Below are positions 7,899 to 16,967 of a DNA stretch of 56,775 bases, one piece after another. The notes under the pieces are model-generated. The model did no database searches, was not told the origin of the DNA, and worked only from the letters and a program-made list of their open reading frames with translations. The stretch is from an uncultured Agathobacter sp. (GTDB taxonomy: Bacteria; Bacillota; Clostridia; Lachnospirales; Lachnospiraceae): assembly GCA_934365945.1 (NCBI GenBank), contig CAKRNE010000016.1:1-56775 (forward strand), in the 5' to 3' direction. The position numbers and the translations under genes are program-made. Numbering within the stretch: position 1 is the first letter of the stretch; the number at the start of each line of letters is the position of its first letter.

Positions 7899-8510
7899 AT
7901 GATTAAAAACATAGTATTTGATATAGGAAACGTGCTGGTCAGGTTCCAGCCGGACGAGGCAATGCGAGAGATTGGCATTGAAGAAAATAAAATAGCAGCA
8001 TTAGCCCATGCAACATATGAAAATCCTGTCTGGGTGGAGCTGGATCGTGGTGTTATTCCTGAGAACGAGATAATTGATGAGATGGTTAAGGTGGTTCCAC
8101 AGTATGAGGCAGATATCAGGAGATTTTTCAAAGAAGGAAAGGCTTTTGTTGTAAAGGCATTCGACTATGCAGCAGACTGGATTAAGGAGTTAAAGCGCAG
8201 AGGTTATAAAGTGTATTTGTTATCGAATTATCCAAAGGATTACTTTGAGCTTCATACACACAGTGAACTTAGTTTTGTATCACTTGTTGACGGCAAAGTC
8301 ATTTCAGCTATGGTTGGGATGATAAAGCCTGATGCCGGTATCTATCAGTGTCTGTTTGATAAGTACAATCTGAATCCAAAAGAATGTGTGTTCATAGATG
8401 ACAGACCGGAGAATATCGAGGGTGGCAGAAAGCTTGGCATGGAGGGAATTGTGTTTACAGACTATGAGACCGGAAAGAAAAAGCTGGAGCAGATGCTGTC
8501 TGAGAAATAA
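7899..8510 (+). CDS. HAD-superfamily hydrolase, subfamily IA (YihX-like phosphatase)
   Basis: A 203-residue HAD protein. Motif I is FDIGNVLV at residues 6-13, where the nucleophile Asp is followed by Gly instead of the usual acid-base Asp, as in the YihX/epoxide-hydrolase branch. A helical cap covers about 15-85. Motif II is LLSNYP (about residue 109), motif III Lys is in IKPDAGIY, and motif IV is FIDDRPENI with the metal-binding acidic pair. YihX dephosphorylates alpha-glucose-1-phosphate, but the substrate here is not determined. It is cytoplasmic. TAGGAG lies upstream of the start. No co-directional partner is adjacent. Confidence 0.85.
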   Translation: MIKNIVFDIGNVLVRFQPDEAMREIGIEENKIAALAHATYENPVWVELDRGVIPENEIIDEMVKVVPQYEADIRRFFKEGKAFVVKAFDYAADWIKELKRRGYKVYLLSNYPKDYFELHTHSELSFVSLVDGKVISAMVGMIKPDAGIYQCLFDKYNLNPKECVFIDDRPENIEGGRKLGMEGIVFTDYETGKKKLEQMLSEK

Positions 8511-8540
8511 AAAAGGACAGCACATGTACCGGTTTCCTCT

Positions 8541-8633
8541 TTATTTTCCCATCTGTACTGATTCTGTAGATTTATCAAGTGCAAATATTTCCTCGATTGG
8601 GACTCCAAAAACAGAAACGAGTAACAAAAAGTG
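8541..8633 (-). pseudogene. C-terminal remnant of an XRE-type regulator
   Basis: On the minus strand a short open frame reads LLVSVFGVPIEEIFALDK and continues a few residues to TAA at 8543-8541. VFGVPIEEIF is the typical end of small XRE helix-turn-helix regulators. The upstream part of the HTH is absent and there is no start codon with a ribosome site. This looks like a decayed fragment. The call rests on one motif. Confidence 0.3.
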
Positions 8634-8752
8634 TATATTCCAAGTCATGTGGGAAAATAGGAAGATTTTCTTGAAGTGTGTGGATATTTATGATATTTTA
8701 AAATTAGAATAATAGTACTATAAGTATGAAAAGCTTTTCGAGAGGAGGAATT

Positions 8753-10225
8753 ATGACGATGGAAACAAAAGAAATTTCGGAATTGACGCGGTCGAATCGC
8801 ATTGCGATGCTGGCGCATATCAGTACGGTAACGGTTATGGTGTTTTTTATGATATGGGAAATCGTAAGAGGACAACTGTCTCTGGTATATATGATAATCG
8901 CTACGGTTGTTGGTGTCATACCTTTGATTGGCGAGGTGATTTGCTGGAAAGGTAATACGGAACATGCGATGATCAAACATCTGGTTTCCTATGGATTTGC
9001 ATTGTTTTACACAATATGTCTTTTTACCTCGCCAACAAATATGATTTATGTATTTGTAATTCCGATGGTTTTTGTTGTCACTATTTACAGTGACACACGT
9101 TATCTTCTTCTGATAAATACAGGTACCATATTAGAGAGTTTCATTGTTGTTGTGCTTGGTGCGACAAAAGGCGGTTTTGGGTATCATGGAATCGAAGCAG
9201 CAGTTGTACAGATTGTTGTTATGATCATGGTTGCAGCGAATTCTGTTTTGACTACAAGAGTGATTCGCGAAAACACAAGAAAGAGATTTACAGAAGTGGA
9301 GCAGGCAAAAGCAGAGGCAGAAAATCTTCTGGAAAGGAATGAGGAACTTGGTCAGCAACTTTCCGGCAATATTGCAGATATCAATGTTCGTTTCGAAAAG
9401 CTGACAGCGGCATCTAAGACAACGACTGAGGCAATGCAGGAAGTATCTGCAGGTGCTACTGATACCGCAGAGCATGTGCAGAATCAGTTGGAACAGACAC
9501 ATGCAATTCAGGATAAGGTGGATGAAGTTGCAATCGCTGTGGAAGAAATCGGAAACAGCATGACGCTTACTCTGAAAGCGTTAGCGGAAGGCAAACAGGA
9601 TATTGAGCACCTGGCATCGGAAGTTGAAGCTTCTGTTGATAATGGAACCGAGGTTACAGAAAAACTGGAAAATCTGAACCAGTATATGGATGAAATGAAT
9701 TCCATTGTAGAACTGATTGGAGGTATTACGAACCAAACGAGTCTTCTTGCATTGAATGCGAGCATTGAAGCAGCCCGTGCCGGAGAGGCAGGAAGAGGAT
9801 TTTCTGTTGTTGCAACAGAAATTTCCGGTATGGCAACGAGAACCAAAGAAGCAACCGTACATATTACAGAGTTGATAAACAACGTGTCCAATGCAATCAT
9901 GGAGGTGGTCGGTGTTGTCTCCAAGATGGTAGATGGAATTAACGAAGAGAAGACTGGTGCATCTAATGCAGAAGAAAGCTTTGAGAGTATCGAGGACAAT
10001 ACGCGGGCAATTCAGGAAAATGCAGATACCCTTTCAAGAAGCATTTCCGAGCTGCAGAATGCAAATAAGGAAATTATAGATTCCATTCAGACAATCTCAG
10101 CGATTTCCCAGCAGGTATCGGCGCATGCAGGCGAGACGATGCAGGCAGAGGAAGAAAACTTGAATGTAATGCAGGATGTAAGTGCAATTATGCAGAAGCT
10201 GGCAACACTGGCTGCCCATTCATAG
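8753..10225 (+). CDS. Methyl-accepting chemotaxis protein with multi-TM N-terminus, no periplasmic sensor
   Basis: The start at 8753 is chosen because GAGAGGAGG lies 5 bases upstream; an in-frame ATG at 8726 has no ribosome site. The 490-residue product has about six hydrophobic helices in its first 170 residues (for example [33 protein letters not shown]) joined by very short loops, then a coiled coil ([15 protein letters not shown]). The MCP signalling domain follows, with the tip [26 protein letters not shown]. There is no Cache domain and no HAMP. It may sense through the membrane bundle, for example ion gradient or energy state, or through a partner. It is monocistronic, with a terminator downstream. 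Confidence 0.9.
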   Translation: MTMETKEISELTRSNRIAMLAHISTVTVMVFFMIWEIVRGQLSLVYMIIATVVGVIPLIGEVICWKGNTEHAMIKHLVSYGFALFYTICLFTSPTNMIYVFVIPMVFVVTIYSDTRYLLLINTGTILESFIVVVLGATKGGFGYHGIEAAVVQIVVMIMVAANSVLTTRVIRENTRKRFTEVEQAKAEAENLLERNEELGQQLSGNIADINVRFEKLTAASKTTTEAMQEVSAGATDTAEHVQNQLEQTHAIQDKVDEVAIAVEEIGNSMTLTLKALAEGKQDIEHLASEVEASVDNGTEVTEKLENLNQYMDEMNSIVELIGGITNQTSLLALNASIEAARAGEAGRGFSVVATEISGMATRTKEATVHITELINNVSNAIMEVVGVVSKMVDGINEEKTGASNAEESFESIEDNTRAIQENADTLSRSISELQNANKEIIDSIQTISAISQQVSAHAGETMQAEEENLNVMQDVSAIMQKLATLAAHS

Positions 10226-10268
10226 ATGCTGGCAACAAAGATAATGGAAATAATAATGGTACATCAAT

Positions 10269-10306
10269 AAAGGCATATGTCAAAAACATTATTGACATAT
10301 GCCTTT
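10269..10306 (+). terminator. Hairpin terminator after the chemoreceptor gene
   Basis: Fifteen-base perfect arms, AAAGGCATATGTCAA (10269-10283) and its complement at 10292-10306, the latter ending CCTTTT. Confidence 0.75.
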
Positions 10307-10347
10307 TATAAGACTATTATATAAGAAAAGCGAGAAAGGAGCAGTTT

Positions 10348-11121
10348 ATGCCGAGACCAGTAAAATGCAGAAAAGTCTGCCATTTCCCGAATGTTTTAGA
10401 ATTTCTTCCGGCAGATAGTACTGAGAAAAACACACCTATTGTTTTGACCGTGGATGAGTATGAAACCATCCGTCTTTTGGACAAGAAAGGTTATAGTCAG
10501 GAGCAGTGCGCAGCATCTATGCAAGTCGCAAGAACAACGGTTCAACGGATTTACGAGATTGCCAGGAAGAAAATAGCAGATGCTCTCATTGATGGACATC
10601 CGCTCAGAATTGAAGGTGGAGATTTCAGAGTCTGCGACGGTCAGAGCTGTGACTGTAACCTTGGAGGATGTTACAAGCAGGAGCTTTATCAAAAATATGC
10701 AGTGGAAAAAGGAGAGAATATAATGAGAATAGCAGTAACATATGAAAACGGACAGATTTTCCAGCATTTTGGACACACAGAGACATTTAAGATCTACGAT
10801 GTAGAGGAAGGAAAAGTGGTACATTCAGAAGTAGTAGATACGAATGGAAGCGGACATGGTGCATTGGCAGGAGTTCTTAATGCATTAAATGCCGATGTTT
10901 TGATCTGCGGCGGAATCGGAGGAGGTGCTCAGACTGCGTTAGCGGCAGCAGGCATTAAGCTTTTTGGCGGAGTTTCAGGAGATGCGGATAAAGCAGTAGA
11001 AGCTTTTATCAATGATACACTTGATTATAATCCAGATGTGAAGTGTTCTCATCATGAGCACAACCATGGGGAAGGACATACATGTGGTGAGCATGGATGT
11101 GGAAGCCATAGCTGCCATTAA
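10348..11121 (+). CDS. DUF134 - NifB/NifX-type (dinitrogenase FeMo-cofactor) fusion protein with His/Cys-rich tail
   Basis: A 257-residue protein of three parts. Residues 1-105 are a DUF134 domain: it begins MPRPVKCRKVCHFP, has a sigma-70-region-4-like helix-turn-helix (YSQEQCAASMQVARTTVQRI) and ends in a Cys cluster (CDGQSCDCNLGGC). Residues 126-225 are a NifX/NifB-type dinitrogenase cofactor domain (MRIAVTYENGQIFQHFGH, then ADVLICGGIGGGA). Residues 236-257 are a metal-binding tail rich in His and Cys (HHEHNHGEGHTCGEHGC). These families are usually separate neighbouring genes tied to Fe-S or metal handling. AAAGGAGC precedes the start. An internal ribosome site before Met126 suggests the second domain may also be made alone. 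Likely a metal-responsive regulator; inference. Confidence 0.87.
   Translation: MPRPVKCRKVCHFPNVLEFLPADSTEKNTPIVLTVDEYETIRLLDKKGYSQEQCAASMQVARTTVQRIYEIARKKIADALIDGHPLRIEGGDFRVCDGQSCDCNLGGCYKQELYQKYAVEKGENIMRIAVTYENGQIFQHFGHTETFKIYDVEEGKVVHSEVVDTNGSGHGALAGVLNALNADVLICGGIGGGAQTALAAAGIKLFGGVSGDADKAVEAFINDTLDYNPDVKCSHHEHNHGEGHTCGEHGCGSHSCH
10707..10725 (+). promoter_or_regulatory. Internal ribosome binding site and in-frame ATG inside the fusion gene
   Basis: AAAAGGAGAG followed 6 bases later by ATG at 10723-10725, which is codon 126 of the fusion and exactly the first residue of the NifX-type domain (MRIAVTYENG). It is as good a start as many in the window, so a separate short product is plausible. 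Confidence 0.5.
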
Positions 11122-11123
11122 AA

Positions 11124-11156
11124 AAAAGAGGAAACATAGCACATGTTTCCTCTTTT
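11124..11156. terminator. Bidirectional terminator
   Basis: AAAAGAGGAAACAT (11124-11137), a 5-base loop and the exact complement at 11143-11156. It has A-rich left and T-rich right flanks, so it can serve both the DUF134-NifX gene and the convergent oleate hydratase gene. Confidence 0.85.
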
Positions 11157-11163
11157 CTTGCTA

Positions 11164-12957
11164 TTATCGAAGTAATCCACTTTCCTTGAGCAAAATCTCC
11201 AAATCGGTTCCTTCTACAGCTTTTATTAATTTCTTTAAGACTAGCTTTTCCTTGAGAGAAAGCGGAAGTTCATCAATCGGTTTTTTATCAACTGCATAAT
11301 ATGCGGCCCGCAGTAATTCACGTACATCGTACTTTGAGCCCCACACCTCCGGAACACCACGATCTACGTTCATAAGTGTGTAAACTGCTTCCATACCTGT
11401 ACGGATGGAGTATTCTGTCGTAAAAATAGTGTCTCTCGGTGTCTCCGCAAACTGTCCAAGGAATGCAAAATTGACAGCACCTTCCGGAACAACGAGCGGA
11501 CGATCACTTTCTTTTCTTGGCTGGAAGAAAGCATTGATGTATGGCATGAAGCAGGTTGTTGTATTGCAGCGATTTTTGGCCCAATCGTCAATCTGGTCTG
11601 TCGGGACGCCAATGTGATAAAGCCACTCACGGCAAACTTCTTCACCTGTACAATCCCGCATTGCCTTCTTTACATAATTTCCTTCTTTATTCGTTGTAAG
11701 TGCATATACCCAGATCAAAACCGTATTTTTATCCTGCGCTTTAAACTGTGGCTGACGATTGATTGTCCACGAAAGATACCAGTTATCGGTACTATCCTTC
11801 ACTGTCACAATTCCTCCGGTTGTTACCTTTCCTTCTCTCGGATCACGCTTGCAAATGCTGATAATCTTCTGGATAATCTCTTCATCCGAGGTTTCCACAG
11901 TTGCACTCATCCAGTTTGTTGCTTCAAAATCGTCGCAGAATTTATCCGGATTACCATATTCACCATTCTTTGCCTGTGCAGCAATATTCTTCCACAAATC
12001 CCACGATTCGCCTGCACCGTTTTTAATCAGGCTCAAATCCGGCGCTGTATTCTGATCTCCATAGCAGGAAGTATCTGTACAGCATCCATTTGTTATAAAG
12101 ACCAGATCATCCTCAATCAAATCAATTGTACCCGGTTTTCCAGCCTTTTCATATATAATCTGTGTGGCAGTTTTTTTACTATTTTCATCTTTGATGACAA
12201 CATTTTTGACATCCATGCCATATTCGACTGACACACCATGGCTTTCGAGATATTTTACAAGCGGAAGAATCATGCTCTCGTATTGATTGTATTTCGTAAA
12301 GCGCAGTGCAGAAAAATCCGGAAGTCCATCAATATGATGGCAGTATCTGCACAAATACCGTTTCATTTCCAGTGCAGATGACCATCTTTGAAATGCAAAC
12401 ATGGTCTGCCAGTATAGCCAGAAATTCGTGTCCCAGAAGGAATCCGGCAATATCTCACTGATTTTCTTGTCCTCCAAATCCTTTTCCGGTGTCATAAACA
12501 ACTTTGACAATGCCAGAGCTGAATTCTTATCAAGTGTAAATTTCTTATCTGTATGTGCATCCTGCCCGCATTTCTCAGAAGCCCTGCAAAGTGAGTAATT
12601 CGGATCATGCTTGTTTAACCAATAATACTCATCCAGAACAGAGACACCCGGTGTCTCTATCGAAGGAACATCACGGAACATATCCCACATACATTCAAAA
12701 TGGTTATCCATTTCTCTTCCGCCACGCATATAGAAACCTTTTCGGACATCCTTTCTTCCATCGCAGCTGCCCCCGGCAAGATCCAGTTTCTCAAGGAGAT
12801 GAATGTGCTCTCCCTTTACCTGTCCATCTCTCACCAGATAAAAAGCGGCTGAAAGTCCCGCTAATCCTGTTCCAATGATATATGCTGATTTCCGGTCAGC
12901 ACCCTCCGGTTTTTCCGGTCTTGCAAATGCTTCATAAGTTCCTGCTGAATAATACAT
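11164..12957 (-). CDS. ohyA: Oleate hydratase (myosin-cross-reactive antigen family)
   Basis: A 597-residue FAD-dependent fatty acid hydratase. The dinucleotide-binding motif GTGLAGLSAAFYL is at about residues 29-41. The family loop GFYMRGGREMDNHFECMWDMF is at about residue 73, and the Glu of its GGREM segment is the conserved active-site acid. Further family segments include FWLYWQTMFAFQ and the C-terminal FLGQFAETPRDTIFTTEYSIRT (signature GQFAE). The enzyme adds water to the cis-9 double bond of oleate or linoleate to give 10-hydroxy fatty acids, a detoxification reaction in gut bacteria. The length is normal. AAAAAGGAGGG precedes the start. A short TetR gene lies directly upstream on the same strand and is the likely regulator. 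Confidence 0.96.
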   Translation of the reverse strand: MYYSAGTYEAFARPEKPEGADRKSAYIIGTGLAGLSAAFYLVRDGQVKGEHIHLLEKLDLAGGSCDGRKDVRKGFYMRGGREMDNHFECMWDMFRDVPSIETPGVSVLDEYYWLNKHDPNYSLCRASEKCGQDAHTDKKFTLDKNSALALSKLFMTPEKDLEDKKISEILPDSFWDTNFWLYWQTMFAFQRWSSALEMKRYLCRYCHHIDGLPDFSALRFTKYNQYESMILPLVKYLESHGVSVEYGMDVKNVVIKDENSKKTATQIIYEKAGKPGTIDLIEDDLVFITNGCCTDTSCYGDQNTAPDLSLIKNGAGESWDLWKNIAAQAKNGEYGNPDKFCDDFEATNWMSATVETSDEEIIQKIISICKRDPREGKVTTGGIVTVKDSTDNWYLSWTINRQPQFKAQDKNTVLIWVYALTTNKEGNYVKKAMRDCTGEEVCREWLYHIGVPTDQIDDWAKNRCNTTTCFMPYINAFFQPRKESDRPLVVPEGAVNFAFLGQFAETPRDTIFTTEYSIRTGMEAVYTLMNVDRGVPEVWGSKYDVRELLRAAYYAVDKKPIDELPLSLKEKLVLKKLIKAVEGTDLEILLKESGLLR

Positions 12958-13005
12958 AATAAAAACCCTCCTTTTTGTTTAAACTGTGTCGTTTTCTTTG
13001 TTTCC

Positions 13006-13020
13006 ATATACACAGTATAT
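13006..13020. promoter_or_regulatory. Candidate operator upstream of oleate hydratase
   Basis: ATATAC-ACA-GTATAT is a perfect 6-base inverted repeat about 50 bases before the oleate hydratase start. On the minus strand it contains TATACT, a possible -10 element, so a bound repressor would block transcription. The neighbouring TetR protein is the obvious candidate. Confidence 0.35.
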
Positions 13021-13047
13021 CCACAAAATCTTCTTCTTACTATGCAC

Positions 13048-13084
13048 AAAAAAAGAGAACTGTCATAGAAAGCGACAATTCTCT
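13048..13084 (-). terminator. Terminator downstream of the TetR gene
   Basis: Minus-strand hairpin AGAGAATTGTC / GACAGTTCTCT (13084-13074 and 13064-13054, one G-U pair) followed by T7. It would separate the TetR message from oleate hydratase. Confidence 0.8.
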
Positions 13085-13099
13085 TACATTGCATCCATA

Positions 13100-13125
13100 T
13101 ACGACAAACCACAAGATTTGTCGTA
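13100..13125. repeat. Inverted repeat directly after the TetR stop codon
   Basis: TACGACAAA (13100-13108), 8 bases, TTTGTCGTA (13117-13125). It sits next to the terminator hairpin and has no T-run of its own, so it may be a second operator or an RNA-stabilising hairpin. Confidence 0.45.
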
Positions 13126-13126
13126 A

Positions 13127-13405
13127 TCAGCTCCTGTTCAGTTTTGCATTATTCAATGCATGTGCGAAAGATCCTTGAATCAATGCATTTAATCTTTCTA
13201 TGATCTGTTTCAGAACATGATCTGCATCTGTTTCACAAATCCATTCAATCAACTCATATATATCATGAAAATGATAATAAAAAGTCTGACGGTTTATCCC
13301 ACACTTTTCCGTAATGTCATTGATTGTTATTTTATCAATTGATTTTTCTAATAATAACTCCTTAAACGCAAATGCGATTGCAAACTTTGTCGTTGCCTTG
13401 CTCAT
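13127..13405 (-). CDS. Short TetR-family regulator
   Basis: A 92-residue protein. Residues 5-55 form a complete TetR DNA-binding domain: AIAFAFKELLLEKSIDKITI leads into the helix-turn-helix ITEKCGINRQTFYYHFHDIYEL, with the conserved YYHF. Only about 35 residues follow (DADHVLKQIIERL...), whereas TetR proteins normally have about 130 more for ligand binding and dimerisation. It is either truncated or one of the small DhaS-like forms. GAAGGGGG precedes the ATG and a promoter lies upstream, so it is probably expressed. Its position upstream of oleate hydratase suggests it senses fatty acids; inference. Confidence 0.75.
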   Translation of the reverse strand: MSKATTKFAIAFAFKELLLEKSIDKITINDITEKCGINRQTFYYHFHDIYELIEWICETDADHVLKQIIERLNALIQGSFAHALNNAKLNRS

Positions 13406-13432
13406 GCTGCCAGCCCCCTTCTTTACTTGTAT

Positions 13433-13461
13433 ATTTTACCGTCATTGGGTGATTTTTGCAA
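13433..13461 (-). promoter_or_regulatory. Promoter for the TetR gene
   Basis: On the minus strand TTGCAA (13461-13456), a 17-base spacer and TAAAAT (13438-13433), about 28 bases before the start codon. Confidence 0.55.
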
Positions 13462-13607
13462 ATTCAAAGGAATACTAATAAAGGATTGGAGTATTACGAG
13501 TGTGACGGACAGATATTGGAAAATGCAATCCTGGATAGTTGGAAAAGAAAAAGTTCGTAGAAAGCATATTTTACTAACTGTTTTGTATATTCATAATAGT
13601 ATTATTC

Positions 13608-13616
13608 TGGTATAAT
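13608..13616 (+). promoter_or_regulatory. Extended -10 promoter for the NRPS operon
   Basis: TGGTATAAT, an extended -10 element (TGnTATAAT), 42 bases before the NRPS start. No good -35 hexamer sits at the right distance, which is normal for extended -10 promoters. Confidence 0.55.
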
Positions 13617-13658
13617 AGAGAAAATAAATTGAGATTGATATAAAAAGGGAGAAGGGAA

Positions 13659-16600
13659 ATGGTTAGTAAAATATTAGTAGATAAAAAAGGAATACTTTCA
13701 TTTTGTGAAAAAAATAATTATAAGTATGAAGACTATATAAAAGCAGGAATCATTCAGACATATCTAAGGTTTACAGGGGAGTTTCTAGAACATTTCGAAA
13801 AGAATATTTCCGTTATAGATTTTATAAATAGTGTGATTGCAGAACCAATTTCAGACATGGATTTTCCTATTGATTTTAAAATAGGTCATGAATCTGAATA
13901 TGTATTAATTCAAAGCAAAAATCAAATGATTACATCAGAGTATATTTACTGTTTAGCCAGGAGTTGCGAGATTGTGTTAAATCAGATGTTTGTAAAACTT
14001 ACAATAAGAGACATTGAACTTGTTTCGCAGCAGGAGGCACAGAGAATATACAAATTATCTTCAGGAGATAATTTACTGTATAACCATAATAAAACATGGG
14101 TTGATTGTTTTAATGATAATGTAAAAAAGTATCCTAACAATATTGCAGTAGTGGATAAAGAATCATCTATAACATACAAAGAGTTAGATGATAAATCGAA
14201 TAATATTGCTAATTATTTAATTGAATATGATTGGAAAGAAAATTCTGCTGTAGTAGTTGCATGTAAAAGAAGAAAAGAATTTATAATAGCGATTACAGCG
14301 ATTAACAAAGCTGGTTATGCCTATGTTCCAATTGATCCGGAATATCCTGATAATATCCGCGATTATATTATTGAAAATTCGGGCGCCAAAGTGGTTTTGA
14401 ATGATGAGAAAATTAAAAATATAATAAAAACTTCCCCAAAAAATCAAAACATTAATAAATCAAAACCTGAAAATATTGCATATATGATATATACCTCAGG
14501 AACAACAGGAAATCCAAAAGGTGTAATGATAAGTCATAAAGCAGTTATGTCATATGGAGCATGGACAATACCATTTCTAAAATTAGATGAGACAAAGAGA
14601 AACTTTTTATTTTCATCTTTTTCATTTGATGCGTCAATATTAGATACGTTAATTCCTTTGATGGCAGGCGCAGCTATTTATATAGCAGATGAAAAGATGA
14701 GAATGAATTTAGAGCAAATGGCTGAATATATTAATGAGAATAATATAACAGGAATGTCAGGCTGTTATGCTTTGGGAAGAGAACTAATAGGCAGATATGA
14801 TCTTAATCTTGAGTATGCTTTATTGGGAGGGGAGTCTTTTCTACAGTTTAAGAGGGTACCATATAGATTAATCAATGGATATGGTCCTACGGAGTTTACA
14901 GTTACTTCATCAGTACATGAGATTAATCAGAACAAAGAATATATACCTCCAATAGGAAAACCGGCTCCAGGATCTATTCAGATAATTACAGATTGTTTTA
15001 TGAAAATGGTGCCATTTGGGATAGCGGGGGAGCTGTGTCTTATTGGTGATCAGATGGCAATAGGATATTGTAATAATAAACAAGCTACGGAAGAGGCATT
15101 TGTCAATTTGGATAATGGTATGAGATGTTATAGAACAGGAGATCTGGTAAAGTACAATAAAAATAATGAATTGGAGTATCTTGGGCGAATTGACAGACAG
15201 GTAAAACACAGAGGATTTAGAATTGAACCGGCACAAATTGAAAGCAGAGCGTTACAATATAAAGGGATAACAGAGTGTGTTGTTGTTTTAAAATCAATTA
15301 ATGATATAAAAAAACTTTGTATTTATTATTCTTCTCAGGATAAGATTGATAAGACTGATTTCCAGATATTTCTGTCTGAGGGACTAGCTAGCTATATGGT
15401 GCCGGAAGCATATGTGCAGCTCGATACAATTCCTAAAACACCAAATGGAAAGATAGACTTCAGAAGTCTTCCAGAGATAAAGGTTCAGATGAACTATGCT
15501 TTTTATGAGAAGCCAAAGAGCCGAGATGAAAAATATGTCTGTAAAAAGATATGCGAAATCTTAAATATTGATCAAATAGGGCTTAATGACGATTTTTTTG
15601 AATTTGGTGGAGATTCATTAAAGTGTATGGAACTGGTTCAGGAGTTAGAAATTCCTACATTAGAAGTGTCAGACGTATATGAATGCAGAGTTATAAAAAA
15701 TATTGTAAAAAGATATCGTGAAAGAAAATATAAAGTATTAAATGATAAACAAAATTATAGAGAGAAAGAATTTCCTTTAATAGGAGCTCAGATTCATTTT
15801 AACAATATACAGAACAGATATCCTTCACATACAAGTTGTAATATTCATGGATTTTATGTAATAAATGACAGTGTGAATGCGGATAAGTTAATAGATGCAG
15901 TAAATAATACAATTAAAAAGCACGAAGTGTTTGGAAATAAATTTTTTTATAAAAATGGTAGTGTATTTCAAAAATATGACAAGTCATATATAAAACAGGT
16001 TCAATTAGAATCAGTTACCGAGGATTGGCTAAATGCTAATTTTGATAATTTAATACAACCATATGATATTTTTAATGAACCTTTATATAGAATACGCATT
16101 TTTAAAACCGAAAATGGAGTATATTTGTTTACAGATTTTCATCATTTAATTATGGATGGAGTTTCACTTGACATTTTTTTTAGAGATATTACAAGAGCTT
16201 ATGATGGTTTTCGTCTTACAAAAGATAATTATTATGAGTATCTATATAAAAAAGAGCTGTCTGAACGACTCAATAAAGATAAAAAATATGAATTAAATAC
16301 TTCATACATTATGCCATTTGATTTTAAAAAATATCAAAATATAGAATATGGAATACGACAAGATTTTGTAGAGATGTCATTAAATATAACAAATGAGAAG
16401 CTGGAATCGGTTTGTAATAATTATAAGATGTCGGCGAATAGTTTGTTCTTAGGCTGTTATTTTCTGGCGATGTACAAGCAGATTAGACAAAAAAGCTTAT
16501 GCGTATCATGGATTTATAATGGAAGGGACAGTTCGTTGACGGAAGACAGTATAGGTTTGATGATTAATTTATTATTTGTAAATTGTGATATTGATGAAAA

Positions 16601-16967
16601 TATGACAATTTCTGAATATATGAGCTATATAAAAAAAGGTGTAGACAAAAGTTTTTCGAGAAGTTCATATAATGGATATGCCATTCAAAATCTTTTGGAT
16701 GATCCGATAAGTTGTTTTCAGTATCAGTCTTTTGAAGAATGTAAATTTACAGATATAATTAATAAAAGAATTGAACTACCGAATCCGCTGTTCGAGCCTG
16801 CTTTTTTCTGGGAGGTGGAGGTTGTAAATGAAATTGAAGATGTAATGGTACGATGTATATATAATAATAACTATTACAAAAATGAAACAGCAGATTTATT
16901 TGTTGAGAATTATAAAAATGTAGTGAGAAGTATAGTTAATGGAAAGGGAAAGATAAAAGATGTTTAA
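13659..16967 (+). CDS. Single-module nonribosomal peptide synthetase (partial C - A - T - C)
   Basis: A 1102-residue synthetase. Residues 1-130 resemble only the C-terminal end of a condensation domain and lack HHxxxDG. The adenylation domain spans about 150-620: A3 YTSGTTGNPKG from Tyr278, A4 FSFDASILD, A5 NGYGPTEFT, A7 YRTGDLV, A8 GRIDRQVKHRGFRIEP, A10 PNGKIDF. The carrier domain has FFEFGGDSLKCMEL with pantetheine Ser653. A complete C domain follows (about 690-1090) with FHHLIMDGVS, His828 and Asp833 being the active-site residues. There is no thioesterase or reductase domain. Reading the pocket by eye gives D-A-L-S-L-G-G-V-T-K; Asp and Lys at the ends fit an ordinary alpha-amino acid. GGGAGAAGGG precedes the start. 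The stop overlaps the MATE start by 8 bases, so product and exporter are coupled. Markedly AT-rich. Confidence 0.9.
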   Translation: MVSKILVDKKGILSFCEKNNYKYEDYIKAGIIQTYLRFTGEFLEHFEKNISVIDFINSVIAEPISDMDFPIDFKIGHESEYVLIQSKNQMITSEYIYCLARSCEIVLNQMFVKLTIRDIELVSQQEAQRIYKLSSGDNLLYNHNKTWVDCFNDNVKKYPNNIAVVDKESSITYKELDDKSNNIANYLIEYDWKENSAVVVACKRRKEFIIAITAINKAGYAYVPIDPEYPDNIRDYIIENSGAKVVLNDEKIKNIIKTSPKNQNINKSKPENIAYMIYTSGTTGNPKGVMISHKAVMSYGAWTIPFLKLDETKRNFLFSSFSFDASILDTLIPLMAGAAIYIADEKMRMNLEQMAEYINENNITGMSGCYALGRELIGRYDLNLEYALLGGESFLQFKRVPYRLINGYGPTEFTVTSSVHEINQNKEYIPPIGKPAPGSIQIITDCFMKMVPFGIAGELCLIGDQMAIGYCNNKQATEEAFVNLDNGMRCYRTGDLVKYNKNNELEYLGRIDRQVKHRGFRIEPAQIESRALQYKGITECVVVLKSINDIKKLCIYYSSQDKIDKTDFQIFLSEGLASYMVPEAYVQLDTIPKTPNGKIDFRSLPEIKVQMNYAFYEKPKSRDEKYVCKKICEILNIDQIGLNDDFFEFGGDSLKCMELVQELEIPTLEVSDVYECRVIKNIVKRYRERKYKVLNDKQNYREKEFPLIGAQIHFNNIQNRYPSHTSCNIHGFYVINDSVNADKLIDAVNNTIKKHEVFGNKFFYKNGSVFQKYDKSYIKQVQLESVTEDWLNANFDNLIQPYDIFNEPLYRIRIFKTENGVYLFTDFHHLIMDGVSLDIFFRDITRAYDGFRLTKDNYYEYLYKKELSERLNKDKKYELNTSYIMPFDFKKYQNIEYGIRQDFVEMSLNITNEKLESVCNNYKMSANSLFLGCYFLAMYKQIRQKSLCVSWIYNGRDSSLTEDSIGLMINLLFVNCDIDENMTISEYMSYIKKGVDKSFSRSSYNGYAIQNLLDDPISCFQYQSFEECKFTDIINKRIELPNPLFEPAFFWEVEVVNEIEDVMVRCIYNNNYYKNETADLFVENYKNVVRSIVNGKGKIKDV

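Noticed and set aside
7703..7906. 67-codon open stretch (ends overlapping the HAD start) reading KNFEINSIVDIVHDEQFGF
   Set aside because: It has protein-like composition but no usable start codon or ribosome site and no recognisable family; it may be a gene remnant, not enough to call.
10723..11121. Calling the NifX domain as a separate gene
   Set aside because: The frame is continuous from 10348 without a stop, so one fusion gene is annotated and the internal start is listed as a possibility.
13480..13560. Short open stretch reading YYECDGQILENAILDSW upstream of the NRPS promoter
   Set aside because: No start codon or ribosome site and no recognised family; possibly the tail of a lost gene.
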